From Candidatus Hadersleviella danica (GTDB taxonomy: Bacteria; Chloroflexota; Anaerolineae; Promineifilales; Promineifilaceae): a stretch of DNA of 64,000 bases. Below, one piece after another: positions 16,559-25,687 of the stretch. Below the pieces are notes generated by a model that ran no database searches, was not told the origin of the DNA, and saw only the letters and a program-made list of their open reading frames with translations. Numbering within the stretch: the first letter of the stretch is position 1; every line of letters starts with the position of its first letter. The position numbers and the translations under genes were made by a program. Where the stretch lies: assembly GCA_016711405.1 (NCBI GenBank), contig JADJSZ010000032.1, positions 1 to 64,000 of the forward strand, read 5' to 3'.

Positions 16559-17869
16559 ATGAACCGCCTCTGGTTACTAATTGCTCTGCTCGGTTTGGTG
16601 GCGTGCCAAACGGCCGCGCCCACGGCCGAATTTGTGCCCATCGAAGCGCAACGAAGAAGCACCAACAGCCACGGCCGTGGTGGAACCACCCACGCCCACG
16701 GCCGTGCCGCCGACCCTGCCCCCCCCGCCAGCCCTACGGAAATGCCCACGGCCGTGCCACCTACCCCACTTGCCCCCACAATGGAACCATCGCCCGCGCC
16801 GCAAACGGCCGTGCCCGCCACCAGCATCCAGTGGGAGGCCATTGCCAGCGGCTTTGACACCCCCGTTGGCCTCGCCCACGCAGGCGATGAGCGGCTGTTC
16901 ATCGTCGAACAGCCCGGCAGAATCCGCCTCATCCAAGATGGGCAAGTGCTGGCCACGCCCTTTTTGGATATCGCCAACATTGTCAACGACAGTGCCAACG
17001 AGCAAGGCTTGCTGGGCTTGGCTTTTCATCCTGAATATGGGGCAAACGGCCGTTTTTATGTCAACTATTCGGGCGACAATGGCGAAACCATCATCGCCGA
17101 ATACGGTGTGAGCAACGACCCCAATGTGGCCGATAGCACCAGCGGCCGAATCCTGCTGACGATTCCCCAACCCTACGGCAACCACAACGGCGGCCAACTC
17201 GCCTTTGGGCCAGATGGCTATCTCTACATTGGCATGGGCGATGGCGGGAGCCAAAACGACCCCCAAAACAACGCCCAAAACGGGGCATCCCTGCTGGGCA
17301 AAATTTTGCGGATTGATGTGAACCAAGAGCCATACACCATTCCCGACGATAACCCCTTTGTGGGGCAAAATGGAGTGCGCGGCGAAATTTGGGCGTTTGG
17401 CCTGCGCAACCCGTGGCGGTTCAGCTTCGATAAGCTGACGGGCGACTTGTTTATTGCCGATGTGGGGCAGAACGAATGGGAGGAAATTAGCTGGCAACCC
17501 GCTGGCATTGGTGGCCAAAACTACGGCTGGCGCATCTACGAAGGGTCGCAATGCTATTTGGATGATTGCAACACACCCAACCTCACCGCGCCCATTGCTG
17601 AATACAGCCATAGCGGTGGCCATTGCTCGGTGACGGGGGGCTACATGTATCGGGGCACGGCCGTGCCCGCCCTATGGGGCAACTATTTCTTGGCCGATTA
17701 TTGCTCAGGGGCGATTTGGCGGCTGTTCCCCAACCCCAGCACAGGGGCGTGGGATTTGGCCGAGGTCGGCCGTGCCAACTTCCGCATCGCCAGCTTTGGC
17801 GAAGATGTCCAAGGCGAGCTATACATCCTTAGCCAAAATGAAGGCGTGGTGTACCGCGTGCGACAATGA
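16559..17869 (+). CDS. PQQ-dependent sugar dehydrogenase-like lipoprotein
   Basis: 436 residues. Extracellular six-bladed propeller of the soluble glucose/aldose dehydrogenase (Gdh-B/YliI) family. A signal peptide with lipobox LGLVAC (Cys near residue 15) anchors it; after a Pro/Thr linker the propeller begins at IASGFDTPVGLAHAGDERLFIVEQPGRIRLI. Family marks include GLLGLAFHPEYGANGRFYVNYS (His of the active site), YGNHNGGQLAFGPDGYLYIGMGDGG and FGLRNPWRFSFD. A linker stretch at about 16645-16735 is out of frame: another frame reads EAPTATAVVEPPTPTAVPPT, a normal linker, so two opposite one-base errors seem to cancel. ATG at 16559 follows CAGGAGA. Confidence 0.85.
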   Translation: MNRLWLLIALLGLVACQTAAPTAEFVPIEAQRRSTNSHGRGGTTHAHGRAADPAPPASPTEMPTAVPPTPLAPTMEPSPAPQTAVPATSIQWEAIASGFDTPVGLAHAGDERLFIVEQPGRIRLIQDGQVLATPFLDIANIVNDSANEQGLLGLAFHPEYGANGRFYVNYSGDNGETIIAEYGVSNDPNVADSTSGRILLTIPQPYGNHNGGQLAFGPDGYLYIGMGDGGSQNDPQNNAQNGASLLGKILRIDVNQEPYTIPDDNPFVGQNGVRGEIWAFGLRNPWRFSFDKLTGDLFIADVGQNEWEEISWQPAGIGGQNYGWRIYEGSQCYLDDCNTPNLTAPIAEYSHSGGHCSVTGGYMYRGTAVPALWGNYFLADYCSGAIWRLFPNPSTGAWDLAEVGRANFRIASFGEDVQGELYILSQNEGVVYRVRQ

Positions 17870-18090
17870 GCAAGGAACAAGGAGCAATGAACAAATGGGG
17901 TCATGGCACATCTCAACCAATAACCAATAACCCATCCTAACCATGAGCAAAGAGTAAGAGTTGGGGGTAAGCATTGACCGTTTGCCAGACACGGCCGAAA
18001 ATTACCCTCCATACAAACCTCGTGCCACCCCCCAACAATTTGCCCCTTGCCGATTGTTCATTGCTTATTGCTCATTGCTCATTGAAAAGG
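17866..18090. repeat. Gene-free stretch with split inverted repeat, TGAGCAATGAACAA words
   Basis: Left arm (TGAGCAAGGAACAAGGAGCAATG) starts at the stop codon of the dehydrogenase; right arm (TTGTTCATTGCTTATTGCTC, then ATTGCTCATTG) ends just before the next gene. Between them lie a lone AACCAATAACCAATAACCC arm and unremarkable sequence. No gene seen. Confidence 0.6.
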
Positions 18091-18097
18091 TCTTCCA

Positions 18098-20155
18098 ATG
18101 AAAACTCGCCTATTACTTTTGCTCCTTGCCCTTGTGGCCACGGCCGCCATCGCCTGCGGCCCCACCTCCCCCATCCCCTCCGCCACCGAAACAGAACTTG
18201 AGGTCGCCGCCTCCAACACGGACAGTAGCCTTGCCGAAGAGGTTGCCCCCGCGCCAGAAGCAACCAATGAGGGGAACGCAGACACGGCCGACACCCAACT
18301 GGTGGTCGCCGAAAGCACGGCCGCCAGCAATGGCCAACTGGCCATGGGGCGGCTCGATAGCGGCCATTACTACATGGGCGACATCAACGCCCCTGTCATC
18401 ATCGAAGAGTTTTCCGATTTTCAATGCCCCTTCTGCGCCCGCTTTAACGCGGATACTTTTAGCATCATCAAGCAAGAGGCCATTGCCAACGGCGAAGCAA
18501 TGGTTGTCTTTTACGACTTCCCCCTCAGCTTCCACCCTCAAGGCCTCCCCGCCGCCAATGCGGCGCGGTGTGCAGGCGACCAAGGTGCGGAGTATTTTTG
18601 GGCGATGCACGACCTGCTCTTTGCCCAAACAGCGCAATGGAGCAACGACCAACCCAACGATGTCTTTAAGAGCTACGCGGCCGAACTCCAACTCGACCAA
18701 GCCGCCTTTGATGACTGTGTAGACACCAACGCTCACCTCGAGACCATCCAAGCCGATATGGCTCTGGGCCAACAACGCGGGGTCAGTGGCACGCCGACCT
18801 TCTTCTTGAATGAGCAACCCTTGGTAGGAGCCGTCCCTGTAGCCGATTTCCGCCAAGCATTGGCCAAAGTGGCCGCTGGCGAATCCATTGCCGCCCCCCC
18901 CCCAGCCGTGCCCGACGATGTGGAAATTCCCCCGTTTGAGATGCCCGAGCCGGCCGTGCTAGCGGTCAGCACAGTGCCCACCTTGGGGCAGGCGGATGCG
19001 CCCATCACCATTGTTGAGTTTTCCGATTACCAATGCCCCTTCTGCAACCGCCATGTCTCCGAAACCATGCCCACGCTCATGGCCGAGATGATTGAGACAG
19101 GGCGGGTGCGCTACGAATTTAAGGATTTCCCACTGGATAACATCCACCCCGAGGCGCGAAGCGCGGCCGAAGCGGCGCGTTGCGCGGCCGAACAAAGCGA
19201 AACCAGCTATTGGGCCATGCACGATGCCCTCTTTACCAACCAAAGCGCATGGTCTGGCCAAGGAGCCAACGCCAGCACCATTTATGCCCAGTTGGCCACC
19301 GAAATTGGGCTGGATGGCGCACAAATCAGCGAATGTGTGACTAGTGGGCGGTATGCCTCGGCCGTGCAAGCCGACGTAGACGAAGGGTTTGCCCTTGGAG
19401 TGAGCGGAACCCCCGCTTTTTACATCAACGGCTACTTCATTTCGGGCGCACAACCCTATGAATTGTTCGATACGGTGGTGAGTGCCATTGAGACGGACGA
19501 ATTAGAGAGCCTCTTCCGCCGAGCTTATGACAGCCAAGTGGCCGCTTACTTGCAACAATTGCAACAACAGCAAGCCCAACAACAAGCTCCCCAAGCCCCT
19601 GCTGGCCCTACAGCCCCTATCGAAGTGCCAACCAATGAATCCCCCAGTGTGGGCGACCCCAACGCGCCAATTACGATTGTGGAGTACACCGACTTCCAAT
19701 GTCCTTTCTGCGGCCGTCACTTTGCCGAAACTTTCCCCCTCATCCAAGAAAACTATGTGGACAAGGGGTTGGTGCGCTACGTCTTCAAAGATTTCCCGCT
19801 GAGCAACCATCCCCAAGCCCCCAAAGCGGCCGAAGCGGCGCGTTGTGCCCATGAGCAAGGGCAATTTTTGGCCATGCACCACATTTTGTTTGAGCGGCAA
19901 GGGGATTGGAGCGGCCGTAACGATGCCCCTACCTTTTTCAGCGGGTACGCGGCCGAACTAGGGCTGGATATGGCCACCTTTGATGAGTGCCTGAACAGCG
20001 GCCAATACGCCGAAGCTGTGCAAGCCGACCTACAAGAAGGGCTATCCGTCGGTGTGACAGGCACGCCCAGCTTTGTGGTCAATGGCCAACTCGTCGTCGG
20101 GGCATTGCCCTATGCCACCTTTGACCAAGCGTTGCAAAGCCTGTTGGAAGAGTAG
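18098..20155 (+). CDS. Lipoprotein with three tandem DsbA-like thioredoxin domains
   Basis: 685 residues. Signal peptide with lipobox TAAIAC (Cys near residue 20), Ser/Thr/Ala-rich linker, then three complete DsbA/thioredoxin_4 domains, each beginning with a GxxxAPxxIxEFSDFQCPFC signature: about residues 88-265 (CPFCARF), 290-465 (CPFCNRH) and 517-680 (CPFCGRH). Each also has the cis-Pro strand (GVSGTPTFFLN, GVSGTPAFYIN, GVTGTPSFVVN). A Gln-rich linker (QQLQQQQAQQQ) separates the second and third. Predicted extracellular disulfide oxidase, or a bridging protein offering three CPFC centres; single-domain DsbA proteins are the norm. No DsbB/VKOR partner in the window. ATG follows a weak AGGTCTTCC site. 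Confidence 0.88.
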   Translation: MKTRLLLLLLALVATAAIACGPTSPIPSATETELEVAASNTDSSLAEEVAPAPEATNEGNADTADTQLVVAESTAASNGQLAMGRLDSGHYYMGDINAPVIIEEFSDFQCPFCARFNADTFSIIKQEAIANGEAMVVFYDFPLSFHPQGLPAANAARCAGDQGAEYFWAMHDLLFAQTAQWSNDQPNDVFKSYAAELQLDQAAFDDCVDTNAHLETIQADMALGQQRGVSGTPTFFLNEQPLVGAVPVADFRQALAKVAAGESIAAPPPAVPDDVEIPPFEMPEPAVLAVSTVPTLGQADAPITIVEFSDYQCPFCNRHVSETMPTLMAEMIETGRVRYEFKDFPLDNIHPEARSAAEAARCAAEQSETSYWAMHDALFTNQSAWSGQGANASTIYAQLATEIGLDGAQISECVTSGRYASAVQADVDEGFALGVSGTPAFYINGYFISGAQPYELFDTVVSAIETDELESLFRRAYDSQVAAYLQQLQQQQAQQQAPQAPAGPTAPIEVPTNESPSVGDPNAPITIVEYTDFQCPFCGRHFAETFPLIQENYVDKGLVRYVFKDFPLSNHPQAPKAAEAARCAHEQGQFLAMHHILFERQGDWSGRNDAPTFFSGYAAELGLDMATFDECLNSGQYAEAVQADLQEGLSVGVTGTPSFVVNGQLVVGALPYATFDQALQSLLEE

Positions 20156-20265
20156 AAAGTGCTGAGTGCGTGAACAAAGGACGGGGTATGAATGACGAAG
20201 TACGAAATTACTAGAGGTCTGTCGTACTTCGTCCTTTGTAATTCGTCCTTTTTGCACTCTGAGTA
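20150..20265. repeat. Nested intergenic inverted repeats (AGTGCTGAGT and ACGAAGTACGAA words)
   Basis: AGAAAGTGCTGAGTGC ... GCACTCTGAG encloses AAAGGACG ... CGTCCTTT and GACGAAGTACGAAATTAC ... GTCGTACTTCGTC. Two word families are nested in one hairpin between adjacent genes. Confidence 0.65.
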
Positions 20266-20269
20266 ACAA

Positions 20270-21237
20270 ATGACAAATGACCGCTTCATTCGCCTAACGG
20301 ATGCTATTTCAGTGGGGTGGCACAGTGCGGATGCGGCCGTGGGGCGGTATTTGGGGTATCTGTTGGCGGGGTGGGAGACGGCCGAACCCATCCCCAATCC
20401 CACCATCCGCTTGCACATTGGCGTGGGGGAGCTACCCACCCCACCAGCGGCCGTGCCCCTGTTTGTAGACGGCCGTTTTGCGGGGGCATCCTTTGGCAAC
20501 TTGAGCGTTTATGCGCAAGGAGCCACCCCGCTGTTGTGGTTTGCCGAGGGCGGCATGGCCCAGCTCTCGGCCGAGGGGAGCCAGCCACGGCCGAGATTTT
20601 GGCCACCCCCCACATGGTCGCCAGCGGCCGTTTTGAAGATATTTTGCTGGTGGTGCTGGCCTATTTTTTGCGCCGCCACGGCCACTACATGGTTCATGCA
20701 TTCGGGGCGGCATGGCAGGCCGAGCAGGGCATCTTGCTCATCGGCGGGTCGGGGAGCGGCAAGACGACGACGGGCTTAAACCTCATCACGCAGGGCTGGC
20801 AGTTGTTAGCCAACGATGCCCCTCTACTGACCGAACGGCCGAGCGGGGTGTTTGCCCTGCCCACGCCGGGGCTGGTTTCCATTCGGCCGCCCACCTTTGG
20901 GCTGTTGCCCCGTTTGCTGGGGCTGTTGGGCTTGGCGGCTGTGCCCCAACGCCAAATCTGGTTTGCGGCGGCGCGGTTTGGGGCGGCGGCACCGGCCGTG
21001 CCCATTCGCAAACTGTTCTTCCCCCACATCACCGACCAACCCACCAGCCATGTAGAGCCTCTGAATCGCGCGGTTGCCCTTGCCCAACTGCTGGAGGAGA
21101 GCGTAGACCGCTGGGATGCGGCCACCACCAACGGCCACATCGCCCTTTTGGAGCGGCTTACCATGCAAGCCTCGGTGTATACTTTGCACCTCGGCCGCAA
21201 TTTAGCCCAAATTGCAGAGTTAGTGGTTAGTGGCTAG
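20270..21237 (+). CDS. HPr-kinase-like P-loop protein (one frameshift)
   Basis: About 321 residues if one base is corrected near 20575-20590, where the frame of MTNDRFIRLTDAISVGWHSAD (N-terminal part) passes to that of ATAEILATPHMVASGRFED. The C-terminal half carries a Walker A (LLIGGSGSGKTTTGLNLI) and the following LLANDAPLLT, as in the HPrK/serine-kinase C-terminal fold. Such stand-alone HprK-like proteins occur beside peptide-maturation and polysaccharide genes; HPr itself is not in view, so its substrate is unknown. Start at 20270 (ATG), just after a nested hairpin repeat. Followed after about 55 bases by a methyltransferase on the same strand. Confidence 0.7.
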
Positions 21238-21292
21238 GGGTTAGTGGTCACTCGCTCCCTTGCTCCTCTGCTCCTCTGCCCCCCTGCCCCTC
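21222..21292. repeat. Intergenic repeat, GTTAGTGGTTAGTGG and CTCCTCTGC words
   Basis: AGTTAGTGGTTAGTGGCTAGG units, partly inside the end of the HPrK-like gene, followed by CTCCTCTGCTCCTCTGCCCC units. The same pair of words in the same order occurs at 42418-42490. Confidence 0.6.
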
Positions 21293-21293
21293 C

Positions 21294-22100
21294 ATGCGCC
21301 TCCACGGAACCTCACGCTTCATGTACCTCAACTGGCCGCTTTATGTCGGCTTGATTGGCGGTGGGGCGGCCGTGGCTTTGGGGTTGGCGGTAGTGGCGGA
21401 GCAAACGGCCGTGGCGGGCTGGCTCTTGCTGAGTTTCGCCTGCATTTTGGGTGTGGCCTATTTTGCGGGCACATCGCTGTGGCTGGCCTACCAGCGTTTT
21501 GACGCACCTCACTTGTCCGTAGCCGATATGCTCTTTGCCCTTGGCCAATTGGAAGCCGAAGACCACCTTTTGCATGTCGAGTTGGGAGAGCGGCGGGATG
21601 CGCTGGCCTTGGTGCGCCATCTTTCGGTGGGTCATCTGACCGTATTGGATATTTACACACCCCAGTTAACGGCCGCTGGAACTATTTTGCGCCAGCGGGA
21701 ATTAGCCCCCTCGGCCGTGCGCGACCCACGCCTAACATGGCAAACGGGCGAGTTCACCCTCCTGCCCGTACCTGACCGCACCATCTGGGCTGTCACCATG
21801 CACGAGGTTCTGCCCTATATCGAAAGCATGGAAGATCGCCTGCTCTTGTTGCGCGAGGTGAGCCGAGTGCTGAAGCCCGGTGGCCATTTCTTGCTGGCCA
21901 TCCCTGTGCGAACCCCTTTGTATTGGTTGGGGTGGGGGCCATTGGCGTGGGGGCTGGCCACGGCCGACGACTGGCGACAGCTCATCGAGCAAACGGGTTT
22001 GCGCGTGACCCGCACCCAAGATGTCAACGGCGTTCTGCTCCTCATCCGCGCCGACAAAATCACCCCCGATGTGGGGCGGCAGTTGCCATTTAATTGGTAG
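21294..22100 (+). CDS. Membrane-anchored SAM-dependent methyltransferase
   Basis: 268 residues. Two N-terminal transmembrane helices (about 13-33 and 39-60) precede a class I methyltransferase fold. The SAM-binding region reads HLLHVELGERRDALALVRHLSVGHLTVLDIY, a degenerate motif I with the acidic end of strand 2 in LDIY; HEVLPYIESMEDRLLLLREVSRVLKPGGHFLLAIP is the classic post-motif region. The substrate is unknown; the membrane anchor suggests a lipid or quinone. An alternative start at 21321 (MYLNWPLY) would begin nearer the first helix. Confidence 0.72.
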   Translation: MRLHGTSRFMYLNWPLYVGLIGGGAAVALGLAVVAEQTAVAGWLLLSFACILGVAYFAGTSLWLAYQRFDAPHLSVADMLFALGQLEAEDHLLHVELGERRDALALVRHLSVGHLTVLDIYTPQLTAAGTILRQRELAPSAVRDPRLTWQTGEFTLLPVPDRTIWAVTMHEVLPYIESMEDRLLLLREVSRVLKPGGHFLLAIPVRTPLYWLGWGPLAWGLATADDWRQLIEQTGLRVTRTQDVNGVLLLIRADKITPDVGRQLPFNW

Positions 22101-22113
22101 CGAAGCTCTTTTT

Positions 22114-22146
22114 AGACCTAGCAGGTCTTGAAGACCTGCTAGGTCT
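22114..22146. repeat. Perfect hairpin element
   Basis: AGACCTAGCAGGTCTT / (G)AAGACCTGCTAGGTCT, an almost gapless palindrome with no T-run. Same ACCT-NNN-RGGTCT-loop-AGACCY-NNN-AGGT design as the two hairpins at 8076-8153. Confidence 0.65.
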
Positions 22147-22299
22147 GTGCCAAAACAAGGAGGTAGAAAGCTCCTCTTCATGCGGTTTACACTCCTATAC
22201 AAACATGCTATACTCGACATTATGTATATTAAATCCGTGATATAAGTGGCTAATTTAGCCATTTTTGTTCATTGAACATTGCTCCTTGTTAATTGCCCT

Positions 22300-22550
22300 A
22301 TGGATGCCCAAGCGATAGCCGACGAATTGAACCAACGGGGAATGACCACGGCCGCGCTCTTCGCCCTTGAAGTTGGCCAGCCATTTGCCCTGTTGGGGGT
22401 CAGCTATTGTGGGTGGCGCAACCCGCCCTTGGCCTGTTTGGCGCGGCCGATTGGGCCAGCAAGTGGGCACAATTTTTAGAAAACCCCTCGGCCGTGGCGC
22501 AACTGCGCCAAACACTCCAAGAGCAAGAAGCGGCCCAATTGAGGGAATAA
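22300..22550 (+). CDS. Small hypothetical protein, about 82 residues (frameshifted)
   Basis: Starts MDAQAIADELNQRGMTTAAL and continues FALEVGQPFALLG; at the run of five G near 22395-22399 the frame must change, after which it reads LLWVAQPALGLFGAADWASK and WAQFLENPSAVAQLRQTLQE to TAA at 22548-22550. Both parts are soluble, helical and have host-like wording, and the junction is a homopolymer, so a one-base error is likely. A small helical protein of unknown role, upstream of the DUF6754 gene. Start lies just after a TTCATTGAACATTGCTCC repeat arm. Confidence 0.55.
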
Positions 22551-22648
22551 TCATCTCCCCACCTCTTACGACCAGTAACCAGTAATCAGTATTCAGGCCA
22601 TAAGTACCTCCTAATTACTAATTACTAATTACGGAACACTACCTCACC

Positions 22649-23401
22649 ATGCCCCTCCCTCTCGAAACCCTCCTCATTCTGCTCGTACTGGCCGTAACCC
22701 TCATTTTATTGGTTGCACAGGTGCGGCGCGTGCGTGGGCAAGGGTTGCAATTGGTTGCCTCCAAACCATTTGCCGTCTTAGCGCGGCAGGCGGGGGAGGC
22801 AATTGAAAACGGCCGCCAAGTACACGTGGGGCTGGGGCGGGGCAGTTTGCACCAAGGGCATTTGCCCGCCAGCACGGCCGCCCAAGAAGCGCTCGATGCC
22901 CTCGCCAAACGGAGTTCCCTCGGCGGTATTCCACCACAGGTCACGCTGGGCGATGCGACACTGTTGCCCATCGCCCAAGAAAGCATCCAATCTGCTTATG
23001 TGCAAGCCAACCGACTGGCGCAATACCCCATTGACAGTGCCCAATTTGTGGCGCCGAGCAATGCGCCGTATGCGTATGCGGTGGGCAGTGGCGATTTAAT
23101 TCGGCATGGGGAAATCGGCAGTTCGGCCGTGCTGGGCCATATTGGCGTGGAAATGGCCTTCATGGCCGAAGCAGGGGCACGAGCCAATGTGGTGCAAGTG
23201 CTGGGAAGCGATGACCCACTCGGCATGGCCATCGCCACCGCCTATACCCCTCATGTTTTGCTGGGCGAGACAATGTTGGCCACAGGAGCCGCTTTGCACA
23301 AACGGCCGTTCCAAATCGCCAGCCTCCTCGTCCAAAACCTGTGGCGCACCGCCCTCATCCTCGCCATCCTCGTCTTCGCCATCTTGCGCCTGCTGGGCTG
23401 A
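22649..23401 (+). CDS. DUF6754 membrane protein
   Basis: 250 residues with an N-terminal (about 6-26) and a C-terminal (about 227-248) transmembrane helix and a large domain between. ENGRQVHVGLGRGSLHQGH, AFMAEAGARANVVQVLGSDDPLGMAIATAY and TPHVLLGETMLATGAAL are the conserved stretches of the DUF6754 family, whose function is unknown. It opens a co-directional block of seven genes reaching 31601. ATG at 22649 follows a repeat arm with no clear Shine-Dalgarno, as is usual in this block. Confidence 0.78.
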   Translation: MPLPLETLLILLVLAVTLILLVAQVRRVRGQGLQLVASKPFAVLARQAGEAIENGRQVHVGLGRGSLHQGHLPASTAAQEALDALAKRSSLGGIPPQVTLGDATLLPIAQESIQSAYVQANRLAQYPIDSAQFVAPSNAPYAYAVGSGDLIRHGEIGSSAVLGHIGVEMAFMAEAGARANVVQVLGSDDPLGMAIATAYTPHVLLGETMLATGAALHKRPFQIASLLVQNLWRTALILAILVFAILRLLG

Positions 23402-23465
23402 TGACCACCTTTCCCCTCTCTTATTTACCCAATTATTAATTACCAATTACTAATTAAATCCCCTC

Positions 23466-24050
23466 ATGTCTCGTCTTTTTCCTGCCATTTTCGCTGTACC
23501 TGTTGGGCTGGCCGCGCTGGCGGGATTGCTCTTTTACCCCCCCCTCAGCCAACTGTTGTTGCAATGGGGCGGCATTTTAGCCGCCTTTGCCTTGCTGATG
23601 GGGGTGGTGAATCTGATGCGGGTGCATTTGCGCCGCGCCACCCAAAACCGCAACATCTATAGCCTGACCTTGGTTTTGAGCATGTGGGTGGTGCTGGGCG
23701 CGGCCGTTATCCGCCCCTCGGCCGTGCAACAGATTTTTGACACTGTGCAAGCCCCGTTGGAAGCGGCCGTGGCTTCTCTGCTCGCTTTTGTCCTCCTCGC
23801 CGCCAGTTGGCGGTTGTGGCAACGGCAACGGACGGGTTGGATGGCTCTTTTCTGGCTTTCCGCCGTTTTTGTGCTTTTAACAGGGGTGGGCTTACCCGTC
23901 TTAGCACCTTTGTTAGACCCTATCCGCCAACTATTTGATATATTAGTGGTGGCCGCAGGGGTGCGCGGCATTTTGCTGGGTGTGGCTTTAGGTAGTTTCT
24001 TGGTCGCCCTGCGCCTTTTACTTGGAATTGACCAGCCCTATAACAAATGA
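23466..24050 (+). CDS. Polytopic membrane protein of unknown function
   Basis: 194 residues with about six predicted transmembrane helices and little else; short basic loops (RVHLRRATQNRN, RLWQRQRTGW) suggest the orientation. No family recognised. Its stop overlaps the start of the zinc-ribbon gene (ATGA at 24047-24050), so the two are translationally coupled and probably act together in the membrane. Confidence 0.75.
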   Translation: MSRLFPAIFAVPVGLAALAGLLFYPPLSQLLLQWGGILAAFALLMGVVNLMRVHLRRATQNRNIYSLTLVLSMWVVLGAAVIRPSAVQQIFDTVQAPLEAAVASLLAFVLLAASWRLWQRQRTGWMALFWLSAVFVLLTGVGLPVLAPLLDPIRQLFDILVVAAGVRGILLGVALGSFLVALRLLLGIDQPYNK

Positions 24051-25687
24051 ACGAAATTATCTGCCGCGAGTGCCACTCGCCCAACAAAAGTGGAAGCAAA
24101 TTTTGTAGCAACTGTGGGGCTTCGTTAAAAGCCGCCACGCACATTATTTGCCCCAATTGTTACCATCGCAACCCATTGCATCTGCTTTATTGCGATAATT
24201 GTGGCACGCGGCTGATTAAACAAGCGACAGCCCCGCTGACCAATCGCCCCGTGGAGCCAGAAATAGAGCCACTGATTCCCCCTGCGCGGGCATTTTCCCT
24301 GCCCACACGCAACCCCGGCGAAACGGGGGAGCTAGACCCAGACAGTTTGCCTGATTGGCTCAAGACGGGCGTGGATAAAAAAGCGGCCGTGCCGGCCGAA
24401 GATGAAGCACGGCTTTCGGATTGGCTCAATGAGCTGAAAGCGACGGGTGGCGTGAGCGATGTAGACGAGTTGGGTGCGCTCAACTTGGATTGGCTGAATG
24501 AGCCAGTCGCGGCCGTGGAACCCCCACTGCCCCCACCGCCTCTTGTCACCATCCCCACGGCCGTGGCCAGCAACGAACCAATCGAACCAGTCGAAGATGA
24601 AGCCCTCGATTGGTTGAGCGCGATGGACGACCTGAGCTTAGAAGAAGAGACGGCCGTCCCCGATGCCCCCACGGGTTTTACGGGCTGGCTCACCCCTGAG
24701 ACCCTGCCCGAAACGGCCGCCCCTCCTCCCAGCCCGACCATCCCCGAGATAGAAGACGATACCCCCGATTGGCTGACCGAAATAGACAACGAGACTTTTA
24801 TCTCGGAAGACAGCGGCCGAACGGGGTTTACGGGCTGGTTAGAAAGCAAAAAACTCGACCCACGCGATGTGGATTTTGAGGACGAGCTTGAAGAAGATGA
24901 ATCTTTTGCAGTGGGCATGAGCGCCGCCCCTACCCCTGCACCACGACGCGAACGGGAAAACGAAGATTTACCCGATTGGTTGCTGAATGCGCCCAGCCCC
25001 AGCACGGCCGCCCCCACCCCCAGCAATGAACAACCCGCCAGTTCTTCTGGCTTTACAGGTTGGTTACGCGAACAAGATTTGCTGGATGAACCCATTCAGC
25101 TAGATGAATCGCCCAGTGGTGGTTCGGGGCTGAAGAGTGAGGCAACAGGTTTTACAGGCTGGTTGAGCGAGCAAGGGTTGGCGGCCGAGGAGCCATCTTC
25201 CACCAAACCAACGGCATCCAGCCCCGCCCAAAATAATGTTGAGGATGACTTGGACTGGTTGTCGCTGGAGGGGGACACGGCCGAAGAGGAAGATGACCCC
25301 GATGCTTTGCGCCAAGAAATGGTCGGCACGGGCTTCACAGGGTGGCTAAACCCCTCCGTTTTGGAGCAAGTGGAAATTGACGAACAGCCGCAAGCCACGG
25401 CCGATTGGCCCGCCAGTGCCGCATCCCGTGGACTACCCGATTGGCTAGACACAGGCGAATTGACCGCACCCGAGGAAGACGAGGCGGAAGAAGAAGTCGG
25501 CACGGGCTTTACAGGCTGGCTAAACCCCGCCCACCTCGAGGCCATCCAACCACCTGCCCCAACCCCCACGGCCGAACCCGAAGCCCCCGATTGGCTCCTT
25601 GCGGGGCCAGATGATGACGAAGAAAGCGGCGGCACGGGCTTTACCGATTGGCTGGCGGGTGGCAAAGCCGAAGCGGCCGAAGGGTGA
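24047..25687 (+). CDS. Zinc-ribbon protein with DWL/GFTGWL repeats, N-terminal part (frameshifted)
   Basis: 546 residues. Starts with a double zinc ribbon (CRECHSPNKSGSKFCSNCG and CPNCYHRNPLHLLYCDNCG, residues 5-56). The rest is acidic, probably disordered, with two recurrent short motifs: xPDWL/xDWL (LPDWLKTG, LSDWLNEL, LDWLNEPV, PDWLTEID and more) and TGFTGWL (six near-exact copies between about 24675 and 25530, then TGFTDWL). Such repeated linear motifs normally serve as docking sites for a partner protein. The frame closes at 25687, but the protein clearly continues in the next frame: a G run at 25682-25684 with one base fewer joins AEAAEG to DDEEDDGFGWLEEEEEE. Confidence 0.85.
   Translation: MNEIICRECHSPNKSGSKFCSNCGASLKAATHIICPNCYHRNPLHLLYCDNCGTRLIKQATAPLTNRPVEPEIEPLIPPARAFSLPTRNPGETGELDPDSLPDWLKTGVDKKAAVPAEDEARLSDWLNELKATGGVSDVDELGALNLDWLNEPVAAVEPPLPPPPLVTIPTAVASNEPIEPVEDEALDWLSAMDDLSLEEETAVPDAPTGFTGWLTPETLPETAAPPPSPTIPEIEDDTPDWLTEIDNETFISEDSGRTGFTGWLESKKLDPRDVDFEDELEEDESFAVGMSAAPTPAPRRERENEDLPDWLLNAPSPSTAAPTPSNEQPASSSGFTGWLREQDLLDEPIQLDESPSGGSGLKSEATGFTGWLSEQGLAAEEPSSTKPTASSPAQNNVEDDLDWLSLEGDTAEEEDDPDALRQEMVGTGFTGWLNPSVLEQVEIDEQPQATADWPASAASRGLPDWLDTGELTAPEEDEAEEEVGTGFTGWLNPAHLEAIQPPAPTPTAEPEAPDWLLAGPDDDEESGGTGFTDWLAGGKAEAAEG

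Noticed and set aside
16577..17623. A 348-codon minus-strand frame opposite the sugar dehydrogenase
   Set aside because: The dehydrogenase signature is continuous on the plus strand; the opposite frame is a composition shadow.
22255..22554. A 99-codon minus-strand frame covering the 22300 gene
   Set aside because: The plus strand has a start, host-like wording and a sensible two-part protein with one homopolymer slip; the minus frame has no start signal.
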